DNA from: an uncultured Flavobacteriaceae bacterium
GTDB lineage: Bacteria > Bacteroidota > Bacteroidia > Flavobacteriales > Flavobacteriaceae
DNA: 64,000 nt
Assembly: GCA_947489085.1 (NCBI GenBank)
Contig: CANLCJ010000005.1
Coordinates: 1 to 64,000 of the forward strand
Reading direction: 5' to 3'
Shown here: positions 18,630 to 29,440 of the stretch, piece after piece
Layout: the number at the start of each line of letters is the position of its first letter
Numbering within the stretch: the first letter of the stretch is position 1
The notes under the pieces: generated by a model
Told to the model about the DNA's origin: nothing
The model's input: the letters and a program-made list of their open reading frames with translations, nothing else
The model's database searches: none
Program-made: the position numbers and the translations under genes

Positions 18630-18719
18630 GAGGTAGTAACAGCAGTAGTATTTTACAGCTGTACTACGTAAAAATGACTAAAAAACGTTCCTCCAAAAGG
18701 AAAAAAATACAAGCTTATT

Positions 18720-21014
18720 ATGAGCGAAGAAAGCAAACGCAGAGAAGCACTTATTTACCACGCAAAACCAAAACCTGGTAAAATAGAAATAGTACCCACA
18801 AAAAAATACGCAAGCCAAAGAGATTTATCTTTAGCCTACTCGCCAGGAGTAGCCGCACCTTGTTTAGAAATAGAAAAAGACAAAGACAATGCCTACCGTT
18901 ACACAGCCAAAGGAAACTTGGTTGCCGTAATATCAAACGGTACAGCCGTTTTAGGACTAGGAAATATAGGGCCAGACGCCTCTAAACCCGTAATGGAAGG
19001 TAAAGGTTTACTGTTTAAAATTTTTGCAGATATCGATGTGTTCGATATTGAAGTAGATACAGAGAATGTCGACGAGTTTATAGAAACCGTAAAAAATATT
19101 GCGCCAACTTTTGGAGGTATTAACTTAGAAGATATTAAAGCACCCGAAGCATTCGAGATAGAAAGGCGCTTAAAAGAAGAGTTAGATATTCCTGTAATGC
19201 ACGACGACCAGCATGGTACAGCCATAATATCTGCTGCGGCTTTAATAAATGCATTAGAATTAACAGGCAAAGCTATAGCAGATGCCAATATTGTAATTAG
19301 TGGTGCTGGAGCAGCAGCAATTTCATGTTCACGTTTGTACCAATCCTGTGGTGCGCAACGTAAAAACATGGTAATGTTAGACAGTAAAGGGGTTATTCGC
19401 GACGATAGAGACAACCTTACTTCGCAAAAAGCGGAGTTTGCAACACACAGAAAAATTGACACACTGGAGGAAGCCATGAAAGATGCCGATGTGTTTATAG
19501 GCCTATCTATGGCAGATATTGTAACGCCAGAGATGTTAAAACTTATGGCTAAAGATCCTATTGTGTTTGCAATGGCAAATCCTAATCCAGAGATTAAATA
19601 CCAGTTGGCCGTAGATACAAGAGACGATATTATCATGGCAACAGGACGTAGCGACCATCCTAACCAGGTGAATAATGTGTTAGGCTTTCCATTCATCTTT
19701 AGAGGGGCCTTAGATGTACGGTCGTCTGTAATTAATGAGGAAATGAAAATGGCAGCGGTTAAAGCATTAGCTGCATTAGCTAAAGAACCTGTTCCAGAAC
19801 AGGTTAACGTAGCTTACGGGCAAACACGCTTGGCTTTTGGAAGGAATTACATTATACCAAAACCATTCGACCCTAGATTAATAGCAGAGATACCGCCAGC
19901 AGTAGCAAAAGCAGCCATGGACAGTGGTGTTGCTAAGGAACCTATTACCGATTGGGAAAAATACAAAGAGACCTTAAGAGAACGTCTTGGGTCCGATAAT
20001 AAGCTAGTGCGATTATTATTAAACCGCGCAAAGCTAGATCCTAAACGTGTAGTCTATGCAGAAGGCGATCAACTAACCGTGCTAAAAGCGGCGCAAATTG
20101 CTTACGAAGAAGGCATTGCAATACCAATTTTACTAGGTAAAAAAGAGACTATAGAAGCACTAATGGCAGAGATTGATTTTCATGCCGATGTTACTATAAT
20201 AGACCCTAAAACAGAAGAAGAAAACGCACGTAAAGACGAATACGCTAAGGTGTATTGGGAGCAAAGAAAACGCAGAGGCGTTACCTATTATTCAGCACAG
20301 CGTTTAATGCGCGAACGTAACTATTTTGCTGCCATGATGGTAAATCAAGGCCATGCAGATGCTTTAATTTCTGGATATTCCAGAAGTTACCCAACCGTTT
20401 TAAAACCTATGTTAGAAACTATTGGTATGGCAAAAGGCGCTACTCGTATTGCAACAACCAATGTTATGATGACTAAGAGAGGCCCCATGTTTTTAAGTGA
20501 TACCTCTATAAATATAGACCCTACAGCTAAAGATTTAGCTAAAATTGCAGTGATGACTTCTAAAGTGATTAAAACCTTTGGTTTCGAACCTACAATGGCC
20601 ATGATTTCTTATTCTAACTTTGGGTCATCATCAAACGAAAAAGCCTCGAAAGTAAGAGACGCAGTTGCACTGTTACATCGCAATTATCCCGATTTGGTTG
20701 TAGACGGAGAATTGCAAACCGATTTTGCCTTAAACGATACGATGTTACAAGACAAATTCCCGTTTTCTAAATTAGCAGGGCGCAAGGTAAATAGCCTTAT
20801 TTTTCCAAATTTAGATTCTGCAAACATAACCTATAAACTGTTAAAAGAACTTAACGAAGCCGATTCTATAGGGCCTATTATGATGGGAATGCGCAAGCCA
20901 GTACATATACTACAACTCGATGCAAGTGTAGACGAAATTGTAAATATGACTGCTATTGCCGTAATAGATGTGCAACATAAAGGAAAGTGGGAATTAGAAA
21001 AAGAGATTTCTTAA
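18720..21014 (+). CDS. maeB: NADP-dependent malic enzyme with C-terminal phosphotransacetylase domain
   Basis: Oxidative decarboxylation of malate to pyruvate, supplying NADPH and pyruvate. 764 residues, the MaeB fusion length. Residues 1 to about 425 are the malic enzyme: SLAYSPGVAAPCLEI, GLGNIGPDASKPVMEGK, MHDDQHGTAIISAAAL and the nucleotide-binding GAGAAAISCSRL. Residues from about 430 to the end are a phosphate acetyltransferase-like domain (VVYAEGDQLTVLKAAQIAYE, ALISGYSRSYPTVLKPML), which in MaeB proteins is thought to regulate rather than catalyse. It precedes ruvA and sprA, an order frequent in Flavobacteriaceae. Confidence 0.95.
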   Translation: MSEESKRREALIYHAKPKPGKIEIVPTKKYASQRDLSLAYSPGVAAPCLEIEKDKDNAYRYTAKGNLVAVISNGTAVLGLGNIGPDASKPVMEGKGLLFKIFADIDVFDIEVDTENVDEFIETVKNIAPTFGGINLEDIKAPEAFEIERRLKEELDIPVMHDDQHGTAIISAAALINALELTGKAIADANIVISGAGAAAISCSRLYQSCGAQRKNMVMLDSKGVIRDDRDNLTSQKAEFATHRKIDTLEEAMKDADVFIGLSMADIVTPEMLKLMAKDPIVFAMANPNPEIKYQLAVDTRDDIIMATGRSDHPNQVNNVLGFPFIFRGALDVRSSVINEEMKMAAVKALAALAKEPVPEQVNVAYGQTRLAFGRNYIIPKPFDPRLIAEIPPAVAKAAMDSGVAKEPITDWEKYKETLRERLGSDNKLVRLLLNRAKLDPKRVVYAEGDQLTVLKAAQIAYEEGIAIPILLGKKETIEALMAEIDFHADVTIIDPKTEEENARKDEYAKVYWEQRKRRGVTYYSAQRLMRERNYFAAMMVNQGHADALISGYSRSYPTVLKPMLETIGMAKGATRIATTNVMMTKRGPMFLSDTSINIDPTAKDLAKIAVMTSKVIKTFGFEPTMAMISYSNFGSSSNEKASKVRDAVALLHRNYPDLVVDGELQTDFALNDTMLQDKFPFSKLAGRKVNSLIFPNLDSANITYKLLKELNEADSIGPIMMGMRKPVHILQLDASVDEIVNMTAIAVIDVQHKGKWELEKEIS

Positions 21015-21037
21015 CCTTAAAACGTAAATAAATTTAT

Positions 21038-21045
21038 TACATTTG
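21038..21045 (+). promoter_or_regulatory. Promoter -7 box of ruvA-sprA
   Basis: TACATTTG matches TAnnTTTG and sits 21 bases before the ruvA ATG, giving a short leader. It would drive ruvA and the immediately following sprA. Confidence 0.55.
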
Positions 21046-21065
21046 GCAGGCTAAGAGGGACTTAA

Positions 21066-21647
21066 ATGATTACACATATACAAGGGAGACTTATTGAAAA
21101 GAATCCAACCGATGTCGTTATAGATTGTAACGGCATTGGTTATTTATTACACATATCGTTACACACCTATTCTCAAATACCAGATAAAGAGCAGTTAAAA
21201 CTATACACGCACCTTCAAATTAAAGAAGATGCGCATACGCTCTTTGGGTTTTCTTCGTTAGCCGAACGCGAAATTTTTAGGTTACTCATTTCCGTAAGTG
21301 GTATAGGTGCCAGTATAGCAAGAACCATGTTATCTTCTTTATCGCCAAAGCAAGTCCGCGAAGGTATTGCCTCTGGAGATGTAGCTTTAATACAATCCAT
21401 TAAAGGAATTGGCGCTAAAACAGCGCAACGCGTTATCATCGATTTAAAGGATAAAATCTTAAAGATTTATGATATTGACGAAGTTTCGGTAGCTAAAGAC
21501 AATACGAATAAGAATGAAGCGTTATCTGCTTTAGAAGTTCTCGGCTTCGCTAAAAAACAAGCAGAACGTGTTGTAGACAAAGTTATCATGTCGCAACCAG
21601 ATGCTAGCGTAGAGATAATCATAAAACAAGCTTTAAAAAACTTATAG
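21066..21647 (+). CDS. ruvA: Holliday junction binding protein RuvA
   Basis: Tetrameric junction-binding partner of RuvB, 193 residues. The N-terminal OB fold begins MITHIQGRLIEKNPTDVVID; the middle has two helix-hairpin-helix motifs (FRLLISVSGIGASIARTML and LIQSIKGIGAKTAQRVIIDL); the C-terminal domain that contacts RuvB follows a charged linker (EALSALEVLGFAKKQAERVV). Six bases separate its stop from sprA. Confidence 0.95.
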   Translation: MITHIQGRLIEKNPTDVVIDCNGIGYLLHISLHTYSQIPDKEQLKLYTHLQIKEDAHTLFGFSSLAEREIFRLLISVSGIGASIARTMLSSLSPKQVREGIASGDVALIQSIKGIGAKTAQRVIIDLKDKILKIYDIDEVSVAKDNTNKNEALSALEVLGFAKKQAERVVDKVIMSQPDASVEIIIKQALKNL

Positions 21648-21653
21648 ACTATT

Positions 21654-24600
21654 TTGAGTATTACGACGTATAGCTGTTACAAAACAACTAAAAAGTATAT
21701 TGCAGTAGTTGTTACCTTACTTTTATCGGCATGTGTATGGTCTCAGCAACCAGTGCAAGATTCAACAAAAACAGGATTTAGTTTAGGAACCATTAAAACG
21801 GTTCGCCCTAACAGTATAGAAGCAGCTTATGTTTACGATGCGCTTACAGACCGTTACATTTACACAGAAAAAATAGGTAGCTTTAATATTAACTACCCAA
21901 TAATTTTAACACCAGAAGAATACAAAACGCTGGTCGCAAAAGAAAATTTAAAAAATTATTATAAAGAAAAAATAGATGCTTTCGATGGTAAAAAAGAAGG
22001 CGCTGAAGAACAACGTAAAAATTTATTACCAGAGTTTTATGTAAATTCTAATTTTTTCGAAACTATTTTTGGGGGCAACACGATAGAAGTTATTCCCCAA
22101 GGATCTGTAGAGATGGATTTAGGCGTCTTATTTTCAAGGCAAGATAATCCCTCTTTTTCTCCAAGAAACCGAAGCAATTTTACATTCGATTTCGATCAGC
22201 GTATCAGCCTAAGTTTATTAGGTAAAGTAGGAACACGACTGCAAGTAAATGCCAATTACGATACGCAGGCCACATTCGATTTTCAACAAATTGTAAAATT
22301 AGAATACACACCTACAGAAGATGATATTATTAGAAAGATAGAAGTAGGTAACGTTAACCTGCCATTAAACAGTTCTTTAATTACTGGAGCACAAAGTTTA
22401 TTTGGGGTTAAAGCACAATTACAATTTGGACGTACTACAATAACAGGTGTATTTGCAGAACAACAGTCTCAAGGCAATACAGTAATAGCCCAAGGCGGAG
22501 GTACCTTAGAAGAGTTCGATTTTTTTATAAGAGATTACGATGAAAACAGGCACTTTTTTTTAGGACAATATTTTAGAGAAACTTATGATGAGTCTTTAAG
22601 AAACTATCCTTTTATTAACAACAGAGGTTTGCAAATAACCCGTATAGAAGTATACATAACCAATAGAGCCAATAGAACAGAAGATGTACGTAACGTAGTT
22701 GCCTTACAAGATTTAGGAGAGTCTGCTCCCAATAGTATTTTTTTAAACCCGATACCTGCAGGCTTTATAAACAACCCAACGCCGTTTCCAGATAACGGTA
22801 ACAACGATTTCGATCCTACAACCATAGGAAGCGGTTCCCAATTAACACCAGCCATTAGAGATATAGCAACAGTAACGAGAGGATTTAGTGGCTTACCAGT
22901 ACGCGAAGGTTCAGATTACGGTATTTTAGAAAACGCAAGACAACTTACAGAAGGTCAAGAATTCTCGTTAAATGGAGAGTTAGGGTATATATCGTTAAAC
23001 CAACGTTTAAATGCCGACGAAATTTTAGCTGTAGCCTATCAATACACTCAAGGTGGAAACGTATTTCAAGTAGGAGAATTTGCTAACGATGGTGTAAACC
23101 CTAACGATGTAAACACCAACGACCAAGGGCAAGTAACTCAAGTAACCAATAATGCATTGGTACTTAAAATGCTTAAAAGTAGTGTAACAAATGTACAACA
23201 GCCTATTTGGGATTTAATGATGAAAAACATCTACGATACAGGTGCTTTTAATTTAAGTCAAGAGGATTTTACATTAAATATATTTTATAACGAAGCCACA
23301 CCGTTAAACTTTATTACACCAGTAGAAGGATCTACATTTCCCGTTTTCGATAACCAAACCCCTGGAAACACTAGTGATGATACAGCTTTAGAGGAAACAA
23401 CTTTGTTGCGCCTATTCAACTCAGATAGGTTAAACTTTAATGGAGATCCACAACCTAGAGGAGACGGTTTTTTCGACTTTGTACCAGGTATTACTGTACT
23501 ACCGCAAAATGGAAAAATTGTATTTACCAAGGTAGAACCTTTTGGAAGGTACTTATTCGATATTTTAGATAACGATGGCAACCCTAATAACAATGCCGCA
23601 GATTACGAAGCCGATATTTTTACCAACCCAAATCAGGAATTATACGTTTACGATTTAATGTATCAAAGTACAAAAATCGCAGCTTTAGAAGAAGCTGAAA
23701 AAAATAAATTTAGGATTAGAGGGCGTTACAAATCCAGTGGAGGCGATAGTGGCATACCAATAGGTGCATTTAACGTACCTAGAGGATCTGTAAGAGTAAC
23801 AGCAGGTGGTAGAGTACTTGTAGAAGGTATAGATTACACCGTAAATTACCAGCTAGGACGCGTTCAAATTCTAGACGAAGCTTTAAAAGCCTCGAACACA
23901 CCAATTCAAGTTTCTACAGAAAATAACGCAGTATTTGGGCAACAAACACGTCGTTTTACAGGCTTAAATATAGAGCACAAGTTTAACGATAATTTTGTAA
24001 TAGGAGGAACGTTATTAAACCTTAACGAACGCCCCATAACACAAAAAGCAAATTTTGGTACAGAGCCAACAAATAATACAATCTTTGGTTTAAATGGAAA
24101 CTTCTCGTCCGAAGTACCTCTATTAACCCGATTGGTAAACAAGCTCCCTAATATAGATACCGATGCCCCCTCGAACCTGTCTTTAAGAGGTGAATTTGCA
24201 TTTTTAGCACCAGGCGCACCAAACGGAACAGATTTAAACGGCGAAGCAACATCGTATATAGACGATTTTGAAGGTACGCAAAATGCCATAGATCTTAGCT
24301 CTCAACTGTCATGGTTCCTATCGAGTAGACCATTAGAGTTAGATAATAATGTGCCAGGAGACGACAACTTAGGGATACAAAATGGATATGGTAGAGCCAT
24401 GCTAAACTGGTATACCATAGACCCTATTTTTTACAGCAACAGACGACCAAATGGTGTTACAGACGAAGATTTATCGAGTCTATACACAAGTCGCGTATTT
24501 ATAAACGAGTTGTTTCCATCGCAAGACATAGTTGCAGGGCAAAACACAGTGTTAAACACTTTAGATTTAGCCTATTTTCCAGAGGAAAGAGGGCCTTACA

Positions 24601-27600
24601 ACCTAAATCCAGATATTGTAGATCCTAACGTAACAATTAGGCCAGAACAACGCTGGGCAGGTATAACAAGACAACTTACAACTACAGATTTAGAACAAGC
24701 CAATGTAGAGTTTATAGAATTCTGGTTGCAAGATCCTTTCCAAGAGACTAATACCAATCAAGGCGGAACATTGGTTTTTAATATCGGTAATATTTCAGAA
24801 GATATTTTAAAAGATGGGCGTAAACAATACGAAAATGGTTTGCCAGAAGACGGAAATATAGGGCTATTACCACCAACAGATTGGGGTGCTGTAATACCAT
24901 TAAATCAGTCTTTGGTTTATGCGTTTGATACTACAGGCCAAGAGCGAACAAACCAAGACGTTGGGTACGATGGTTATTCTGATGAAGCAGAAAGAAATGT
25001 GAGACTAACATCTACCAGTAACGACCCCGAGGAACAAGCAAGAATTGCTCGAATTAATGAGAGTTTTGCAGCATTTAGCAATTTAGACGACCCTGCCAAT
25101 GATAACTACCGCTTTTTCTTAGACGCAGAAGGAGACATATTCGAGCGTTACAGACAGTTTAACGGTGTAGAAGGAAACACGCCAGATACATTTAGCGATA
25201 CACAACGTGCCGCTAACCCTGCTCCAGATGCAGAGGACATCAACCGTGATAACACCATGAATACGATTGATAGTTACTTTCAGTACGAAATCGATATTAC
25301 ACCTGGAGATTTAAATGTAGATACCAACCCTTTTATTGTCGATTTTAGAGACGATCAAGAACGTGTGCTAGGTAACGGGTTAACAACATCAAACGCTGTA
25401 GGTGCACAAAATCCAAACCCGAGATGGTTTTTATTTAGAATTCCAGTATCTAGAGGTACGCCAATAGGCGGTATTACCGATTTGCGTTCCGCAAGGTTTG
25501 TTAGAATGTTTTTAAAAGACTTTAGAGAACCAACAGTATTCCGTTTTGGTACATTAGATCTTATTAGAAGTGATTGGAGACGATTTACACAATCCTTAAG
25601 AGCAGACAATACACCGCCAGACAACATTGCTACACCTTTTTCTGTAGGTGTTATTGGAACCATACAGAACAGTGGCTCTTACGCAACCCCACCAGGTATA
25701 GAACCCGAACAGTTATTTAATAACAATACCGTAATAGATCAAGAAGAACAGTCTTTACTTTTAAATGTATGTAATTTAGAGGCAGAAGATTCCAGGGCAG
25801 TATTTAAAAATATAAATCTGGACATGCGCCAGTACGAACGTTTAAGAATGTTTTTGCATGCCGAAGATCAAGATACTGGGTTCGATAACTCAAACTCTAG
25901 AGAACTCGTAGGGTTTCTTCGTATAGGTAACGATTTAAACGACAATTACTACCAGATAGAAGTACCTTTAGTAAAGTCGCTTTCTGGCACGTTAAATAGA
26001 GAAGCACTTTGGCCAGAAGAAAACGAGATAAATTTATCTTTAGAAATTTTAGAGCAAATAAAAGCCTTAAGCATTTCCAACGGAACTTTAAGTAGTGGAG
26101 AAGCCAACTTTTTCGATGTTGTTAATGGCGGCGTTGTAGCTGTTGAAAACGAATTTACAGGCTACGAAATAGGAAGACAGCGGGTTGCTATAAAAGGAAA
26201 TCCAAACTTTGGAGACATACGTAACATAATGGTTGGTATAAAAAATGCAACAGGAAGAAGCGCATGTGCACAAGTATGGTTTAACGAGTTACGCCTATCT
26301 GGATTAGATAATGAAGGAGGCTGGGCAGCGGTACTAAGTGTAGATACCAATTTGGCAGATTTTGCAAGCATAAGCGCTACAGGAAGGAAAAGTACTTCTG
26401 GATTTGGAACATTAGAACAAGGGCCAAGCGAACGCGCTTTAGAAGATGTACAGCAATACGATGTGGTAACGAACGTAAATATAGGGCAATTGCTTCCAAA
26501 AAAATGGGGCATACAATTACCTTTTAACTATGCACAAAGTGAAGAGTTAATTACACCAAAATACGATCAGCAATTTAAAGATTTAACTTTAGATAGCAGG
26601 TTAGATGCAGCCACGTCTCAAGAAGAAGAAGACCGCATAAGAGAACAATCGGAAGACTACACAAAGCGCCAAAGCATTAACTTTATAGGCGTACGTAAAA
26701 ACAGAACAGGAGATAAAAAACCACGCTTTTACGATGTGGAAAATTTAACGCTAAACCACTCGTACAATAAAGTAGAGCATCGCGATTTCGAAATAGAGAG
26801 TTCCACAGACCAAACTATTAGAACAGGTGCCAACTATGCTTTCAATTTCAACCCTATAAAAATAGAGCCATTTAAAAAGAACGACTCTCTGTTTACAGGT
26901 AAATATTGGAAAGCCATAAAAGATTTTAACTTAAACCTTTTACCAACTAGTATTGCTGTAAATAGTGATATAAACAGGCAGTTTAACCGTCAAAAATTTA
27001 GAGAAGTAGATTTAACAGGCGATAATATTGGTATTGAGGAATTATTTAGAAGAAATTACACGTTCGATTTTCAATACACCATAAATTACAATTTTAGCGA
27101 TGCGCTGCAACTTAATTTTACAGCAGCAAATAATAATATTGTTAGAAATTACTTTATCGACGACGATTTAATAGCGGCAGAACAAGATCCAACTTTAAAT
27201 GTATGGGATGGGTTTTTAGACGTTGGAGATCCAAACAGGCAAACCCAAAGTTTTGGCTTAAACTATCAAGTCCCTTTCAATAAAATACCAACGCTTAGTT
27301 TTATTAATGCCACCTATCAGTACAGTGGAGACTTTCAATGGCAAAAAGGATCAGACTTTTTCGAAAGGTCTATTGAAGATGGCGGTATAGGTTCGCCAAA
27401 CAATACAGTGCAAAACTCTAACACTCATAACCTAAATACAAGTTTAGATATGAGACGTTTTTACAATTACATAGGATTAAAGAAAAAACCAATAAGAAGA
27501 GTAAGAACACGAACACGAACAACACCTGGAACTACTACTACTGAAGCAGCACCAGAAAATAAGAAAAAGAAAACCAAAACTAAAACCCAAAGTAAATCGG

Positions 27601-28988
27601 CAATAAAGCTTTACAATGCAGGTGTTGGTTTGCTAACTTCTGTAAAGCGCATACAAGTTAACTATTCCGAAAATAATGGTACATTACTGCCTGGATACAC
27701 CAGAACCCCAGGGTTTATTGGTACGCTAAAACCATCGGCAGGATTTACCTTTGGTAGCCAGAGAGACATTAGGTTCGAAGCCGCACGTAGAGGTTGGTTA
27801 ACCACATTCCAAGAATTTAACGAACAATTTACCCAAACCCATAGCGAACAATTGGATGTTTCTGCAAGTTTAGAGCCTGTTAGAGATTTAAAAATAGATA
27901 TTACGGCCAATAGAAATGTATTAGAAAGCTTTTCAGAAAACTTTCGTGTAGATATTAACAACGACAATCAGTTTATACCTTTAGCCTCTAACACGTTCGG
28001 GAACTTTAGCATTTCAACAGTGCTAATAAAAACAGCATTTAGTCAAAGCAACGAAAACACATCAGCAGCGTTTAACGATTTTAGAGCCAACCGTCTTACT
28101 ATAGCACGACGTCTTGCAGCCTCTAGAGGTGCCGATGTTAACAATACAGATGCAGATGGGTTTCCATTAGGTTTTGGTAAAAACAATCAAGCAGTATTAC
28201 TGCCAGCATTCCTGTCTGCCTATTCAGGCCAAGATCCAGAAAAAGTAAGTTTAGAAACATTTAGAGATGTACCTATACCAAACTGGGACTTAAAATACTC
28301 AGGTTTTATGAAGTTTAAATGGTTTAAAAAGCGTTTTAGACGTTTCTCTGTAACACACGGCTACCGTTCCACTTACAATGTTAACCAGTTTCAAACAAAT
28401 TTAGATTTTTCTGAAGCTAATTTCGATTTACCAGCAAACGATCCAGCAAATAGTGAGGCTGTAGACCAATCGGGCAACTTTAAAAACGAACGTCTTTTTA
28501 ATAACATCAATCTAACAGAAACGTTTAGTCCGCTAATACGCATAGATTTGGAAATGAAAAATTCTATGAAAATTTTAGCAGAAGTTAGAAAAGACAGGCT
28601 TTTATCCTTGAGTTTAGATAGCAATTTATTAACAGAAGTTAAAGGCAACGAATACATTTTAGGTTTAGGTTATCGTATTAAAGATGTACGCATACGTTCT
28701 AAACTAGCTGGGCCAAGAAAACGTGTTGTAAGCGACCTTAATATGAAAGCAGACATCTCTGTTAGAGAAAACACAACAATAGTAAGGTTCTTAGATTTAG
28801 AAACCACGCAAATCACCTCTGGGCAAACCCTTTGGGGCTTAAAATATTCAGCCGACTATGCCTTTAGTAGAAATTTAACAGGCATATTCTTTTTCGACTA
28901 TACATTTTCAGATTCTGCAATATCCACGGCATTCCCACAAACCACAATTCGTTCTGGAATTACCTTAAGGTATAACTTTGGAAATTAA
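21654..28988 (+). CDS. sprA: Gliding motility and type IX secretion translocon protein SprA
   Basis: Giant outer-membrane barrel that forms the protein-conducting channel of the type IX secretion system, required for gliding and secretion in Flavobacterium. 2444 residues, the expected size. The start is TTG, six bases after ruvA; no ATG is available before the signal sequence (VVVTLLLSACVWSQ). Recognisable features: repeated FxGxN and YRF-like barrel strands, the MDLGVLFSRQDNPSFSPRNR region near residue 160, and a last strand GITLRYNFGN ending in an aromatic-Gly-Asn motif. A lysine/threonine-rich hydrophilic insert (about 1945-1985) is probably a loop. No frameshift was seen. Confidence 0.95.
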   Translation: MSITTYSCYKTTKKYIAVVVTLLLSACVWSQQPVQDSTKTGFSLGTIKTVRPNSIEAAYVYDALTDRYIYTEKIGSFNINYPIILTPEEYKTLVAKENLKNYYKEKIDAFDGKKEGAEEQRKNLLPEFYVNSNFFETIFGGNTIEVIPQGSVEMDLGVLFSRQDNPSFSPRNRSNFTFDFDQRISLSLLGKVGTRLQVNANYDTQATFDFQQIVKLEYTPTEDDIIRKIEVGNVNLPLNSSLITGAQSLFGVKAQLQFGRTTITGVFAEQQSQGNTVIAQGGGTLEEFDFFIRDYDENRHFFLGQYFRETYDESLRNYPFINNRGLQITRIEVYITNRANRTEDVRNVVALQDLGESAPNSIFLNPIPAGFINNPTPFPDNGNNDFDPTTIGSGSQLTPAIRDIATVTRGFSGLPVREGSDYGILENARQLTEGQEFSLNGELGYISLNQRLNADEILAVAYQYTQGGNVFQVGEFANDGVNPNDVNTNDQGQVTQVTNNALVLKMLKSSVTNVQQPIWDLMMKNIYDTGAFNLSQEDFTLNIFYNEATPLNFITPVEGSTFPVFDNQTPGNTSDDTALEETTLLRLFNSDRLNFNGDPQPRGDGFFDFVPGITVLPQNGKIVFTKVEPFGRYLFDILDNDGNPNNNAADYEADIFTNPNQELYVYDLMYQSTKIAALEEAEKNKFRIRGRYKSSGGDSGIPIGAFNVPRGSVRVTAGGRVLVEGIDYTVNYQLGRVQILDEALKASNTPIQVSTENNAVFGQQTRRFTGLNIEHKFNDNFVIGGTLLNLNERPITQKANFGTEPTNNTIFGLNGNFSSEVPLLTRLVNKLPNIDTDAPSNLSLRGEFAFLAPGAPNGTDLNGEATSYIDDFEGTQNAIDLSSQLSWFLSSRPLELDNNVPGDDNLGIQNGYGRAMLNWYTIDPIFYSNRRPNGVTDEDLSSLYTSRVFINELFPSQDIVAGQNTVLNTLDLAYFPEERGPYNLNPDIVDPNVTIRPEQRWAGITRQLTTTDLEQANVEFIEFWLQDPFQETNTNQGGTLVFNIGNISEDILKDGRKQYENGLPEDGNIGLLPPTDWGAVIPLNQSLVYAFDTTGQERTNQDVGYDGYSDEAERNVRLTSTSNDPEEQARIARINESFAAFSNLDDPANDNYRFFLDAEGDIFERYRQFNGVEGNTPDTFSDTQRAANPAPDAEDINRDNTMNTIDSYFQYEIDITPGDLNVDTNPFIVDFRDDQERVLGNGLTTSNAVGAQNPNPRWFLFRIPVSRGTPIGGITDLRSARFVRMFLKDFREPTVFRFGTLDLIRSDWRRFTQSLRADNTPPDNIATPFSVGVIGTIQNSGSYATPPGIEPEQLFNNNTVIDQEEQSLLLNVCNLEAEDSRAVFKNINLDMRQYERLRMFLHAEDQDTGFDNSNSRELVGFLRIGNDLNDNYYQIEVPLVKSLSGTLNREALWPEENEINLSLEILEQIKALSISNGTLSSGEANFFDVVNGGVVAVENEFTGYEIGRQRVAIKGNPNFGDIRNIMVGIKNATGRSACAQVWFNELRLSGLDNEGGWAAVLSVDTNLADFASISATGRKSTSGFGTLEQGPSERALEDVQQYDVVTNVNIGQLLPKKWGIQLPFNYAQSEELITPKYDQQFKDLTLDSRLDAATSQEEEDRIREQSEDYTKRQSINFIGVRKNRTGDKKPRFYDVENLTLNHSYNKVEHRDFEIESSTDQTIRTGANYAFNFNPIKIEPFKKNDSLFTGKYWKAIKDFNLNLLPTSIAVNSDINRQFNRQKFREVDLTGDNIGIEELFRRNYTFDFQYTINYNFSDALQLNFTAANNNIVRNYFIDDDLIAAEQDPTLNVWDGFLDVGDPNRQTQSFGLNYQVPFNKIPTLSFINATYQYSGDFQWQKGSDFFERSIEDGGIGSPNNTVQNSNTHNLNTSLDMRRFYNYIGLKKKPIRRVRTRTRTTPGTTTTEAAPENKKKKTKTKTQSKSAIKLYNAGVGLLTSVKRIQVNYSENNGTLLPGYTRTPGFIGTLKPSAGFTFGSQRDIRFEAARRGWLTTFQEFNEQFTQTHSEQLDVSASLEPVRDLKIDITANRNVLESFSENFRVDINNDNQFIPLASNTFGNFSISTVLIKTAFSQSNENTSAAFNDFRANRLTIARRLAASRGADVNNTDADGFPLGFGKNNQAVLLPAFLSAYSGQDPEKVSLETFRDVPIPNWDLKYSGFMKFKWFKKRFRRFSVTHGYRSTYNVNQFQTNLDFSEANFDLPANDPANSEAVDQSGNFKNERLFNNINLTETFSPLIRIDLEMKNSMKILAEVRKDRLLSLSLDSNLLTEVKGNEYILGLGYRIKDVRIRSKLAGPRKRVVSDLNMKADISVRENTTIVRFLDLETTQITSGQTLWGLKYSADYAFSRNLTGIFFFDYTFSDSAISTAFPQTTIRSGITLRYNFGN

Positions 28989-29004
28989 CATATGCGAATA
29001 GCGC

Positions 29005-29035
29005 TTGATATCTAATTTTAGATATCATACATTTG
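29005..29035 (+). promoter_or_regulatory. gcvH promoter overlapped by a perfect palindrome
   Basis: TTG (29005-29007), a 20-base spacer and TACATTTG (29028-29035) make a good Bacteroidota promoter. The spacer is filled by a palindrome: TGATATCTAA (29006-29015), two bases, then TTAGATATCA (29018-29027). Such a dyad between the -33 and -7 boxes is a natural operator site. The cognate regulator is unknown. It could also act as a weak hairpin after sprA, but no T-run follows. Confidence 0.6.
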
Positions 29036-29059
29036 TAGAAACAAACACAAAAAGACCTT

Positions 29060-29440
29060 ATGAATATTCCAGCAGATTTAAAATATACAAAAGACCACGA
29101 ATGGGTTAAAATAGAAGGCGATTTGGCCATAGTTGGTATAACAGATTTTGCCCAAAGCGAACTTGGAGATATCGTTTATGTAGAGGTTGAAACCGTAGAC
29201 GAAACTTTAGATGCCGACGAAATATTTGGAACCGTTGAGGCTGTTAAGACCGTTTCAGACCTATTTTTGCCGTTAACAGGAGAAATCGTAGCATTTAATG
29301 AAGAATTAGAGGACGATCCAGAACTTGTAAACTCAGACCCTTACGGTAAAGGGTGGATGATAAAAATTAAATTTTCTGATGCATCGCAAATAGATAATTT
29401 GTTGTCTGATGAAGGTTACAAAGCGCTTATTAGTGCTTAA
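29060..29440 (+). CDS. gcvH: Glycine cleavage system H protein
   Basis: Lipoyl carrier of the glycine cleavage system, shuttling the aminomethyl group between P and T proteins; in some bacteria it also serves in lipoate transfer. 126 residues, standard length. The lipoylated lysine is Lys63 in [12 protein letters not shown]. The N-terminal [31 protein letters not shown] is canonical. No gcvP or gcvT is nearby. The next gene overlaps its end. Confidence 0.97.
   Translation: MNIPADLKYTKDHEWVKIEGDLAIVGITDFAQSELGDIVYVEVETVDETLDADEIFGTVEAVKTVSDLFLPLTGEIVAFNEELEDDPELVNSDPYGKGWMIKIKFSDASQIDNLLSDEGYKALISA

Noticed and set aside
18899-19696. 265-codon reverse frame opposite maeB
   Set aside because: Long only because of codon bias in maeB; Ser/Ile-rich with no recognisable domain.
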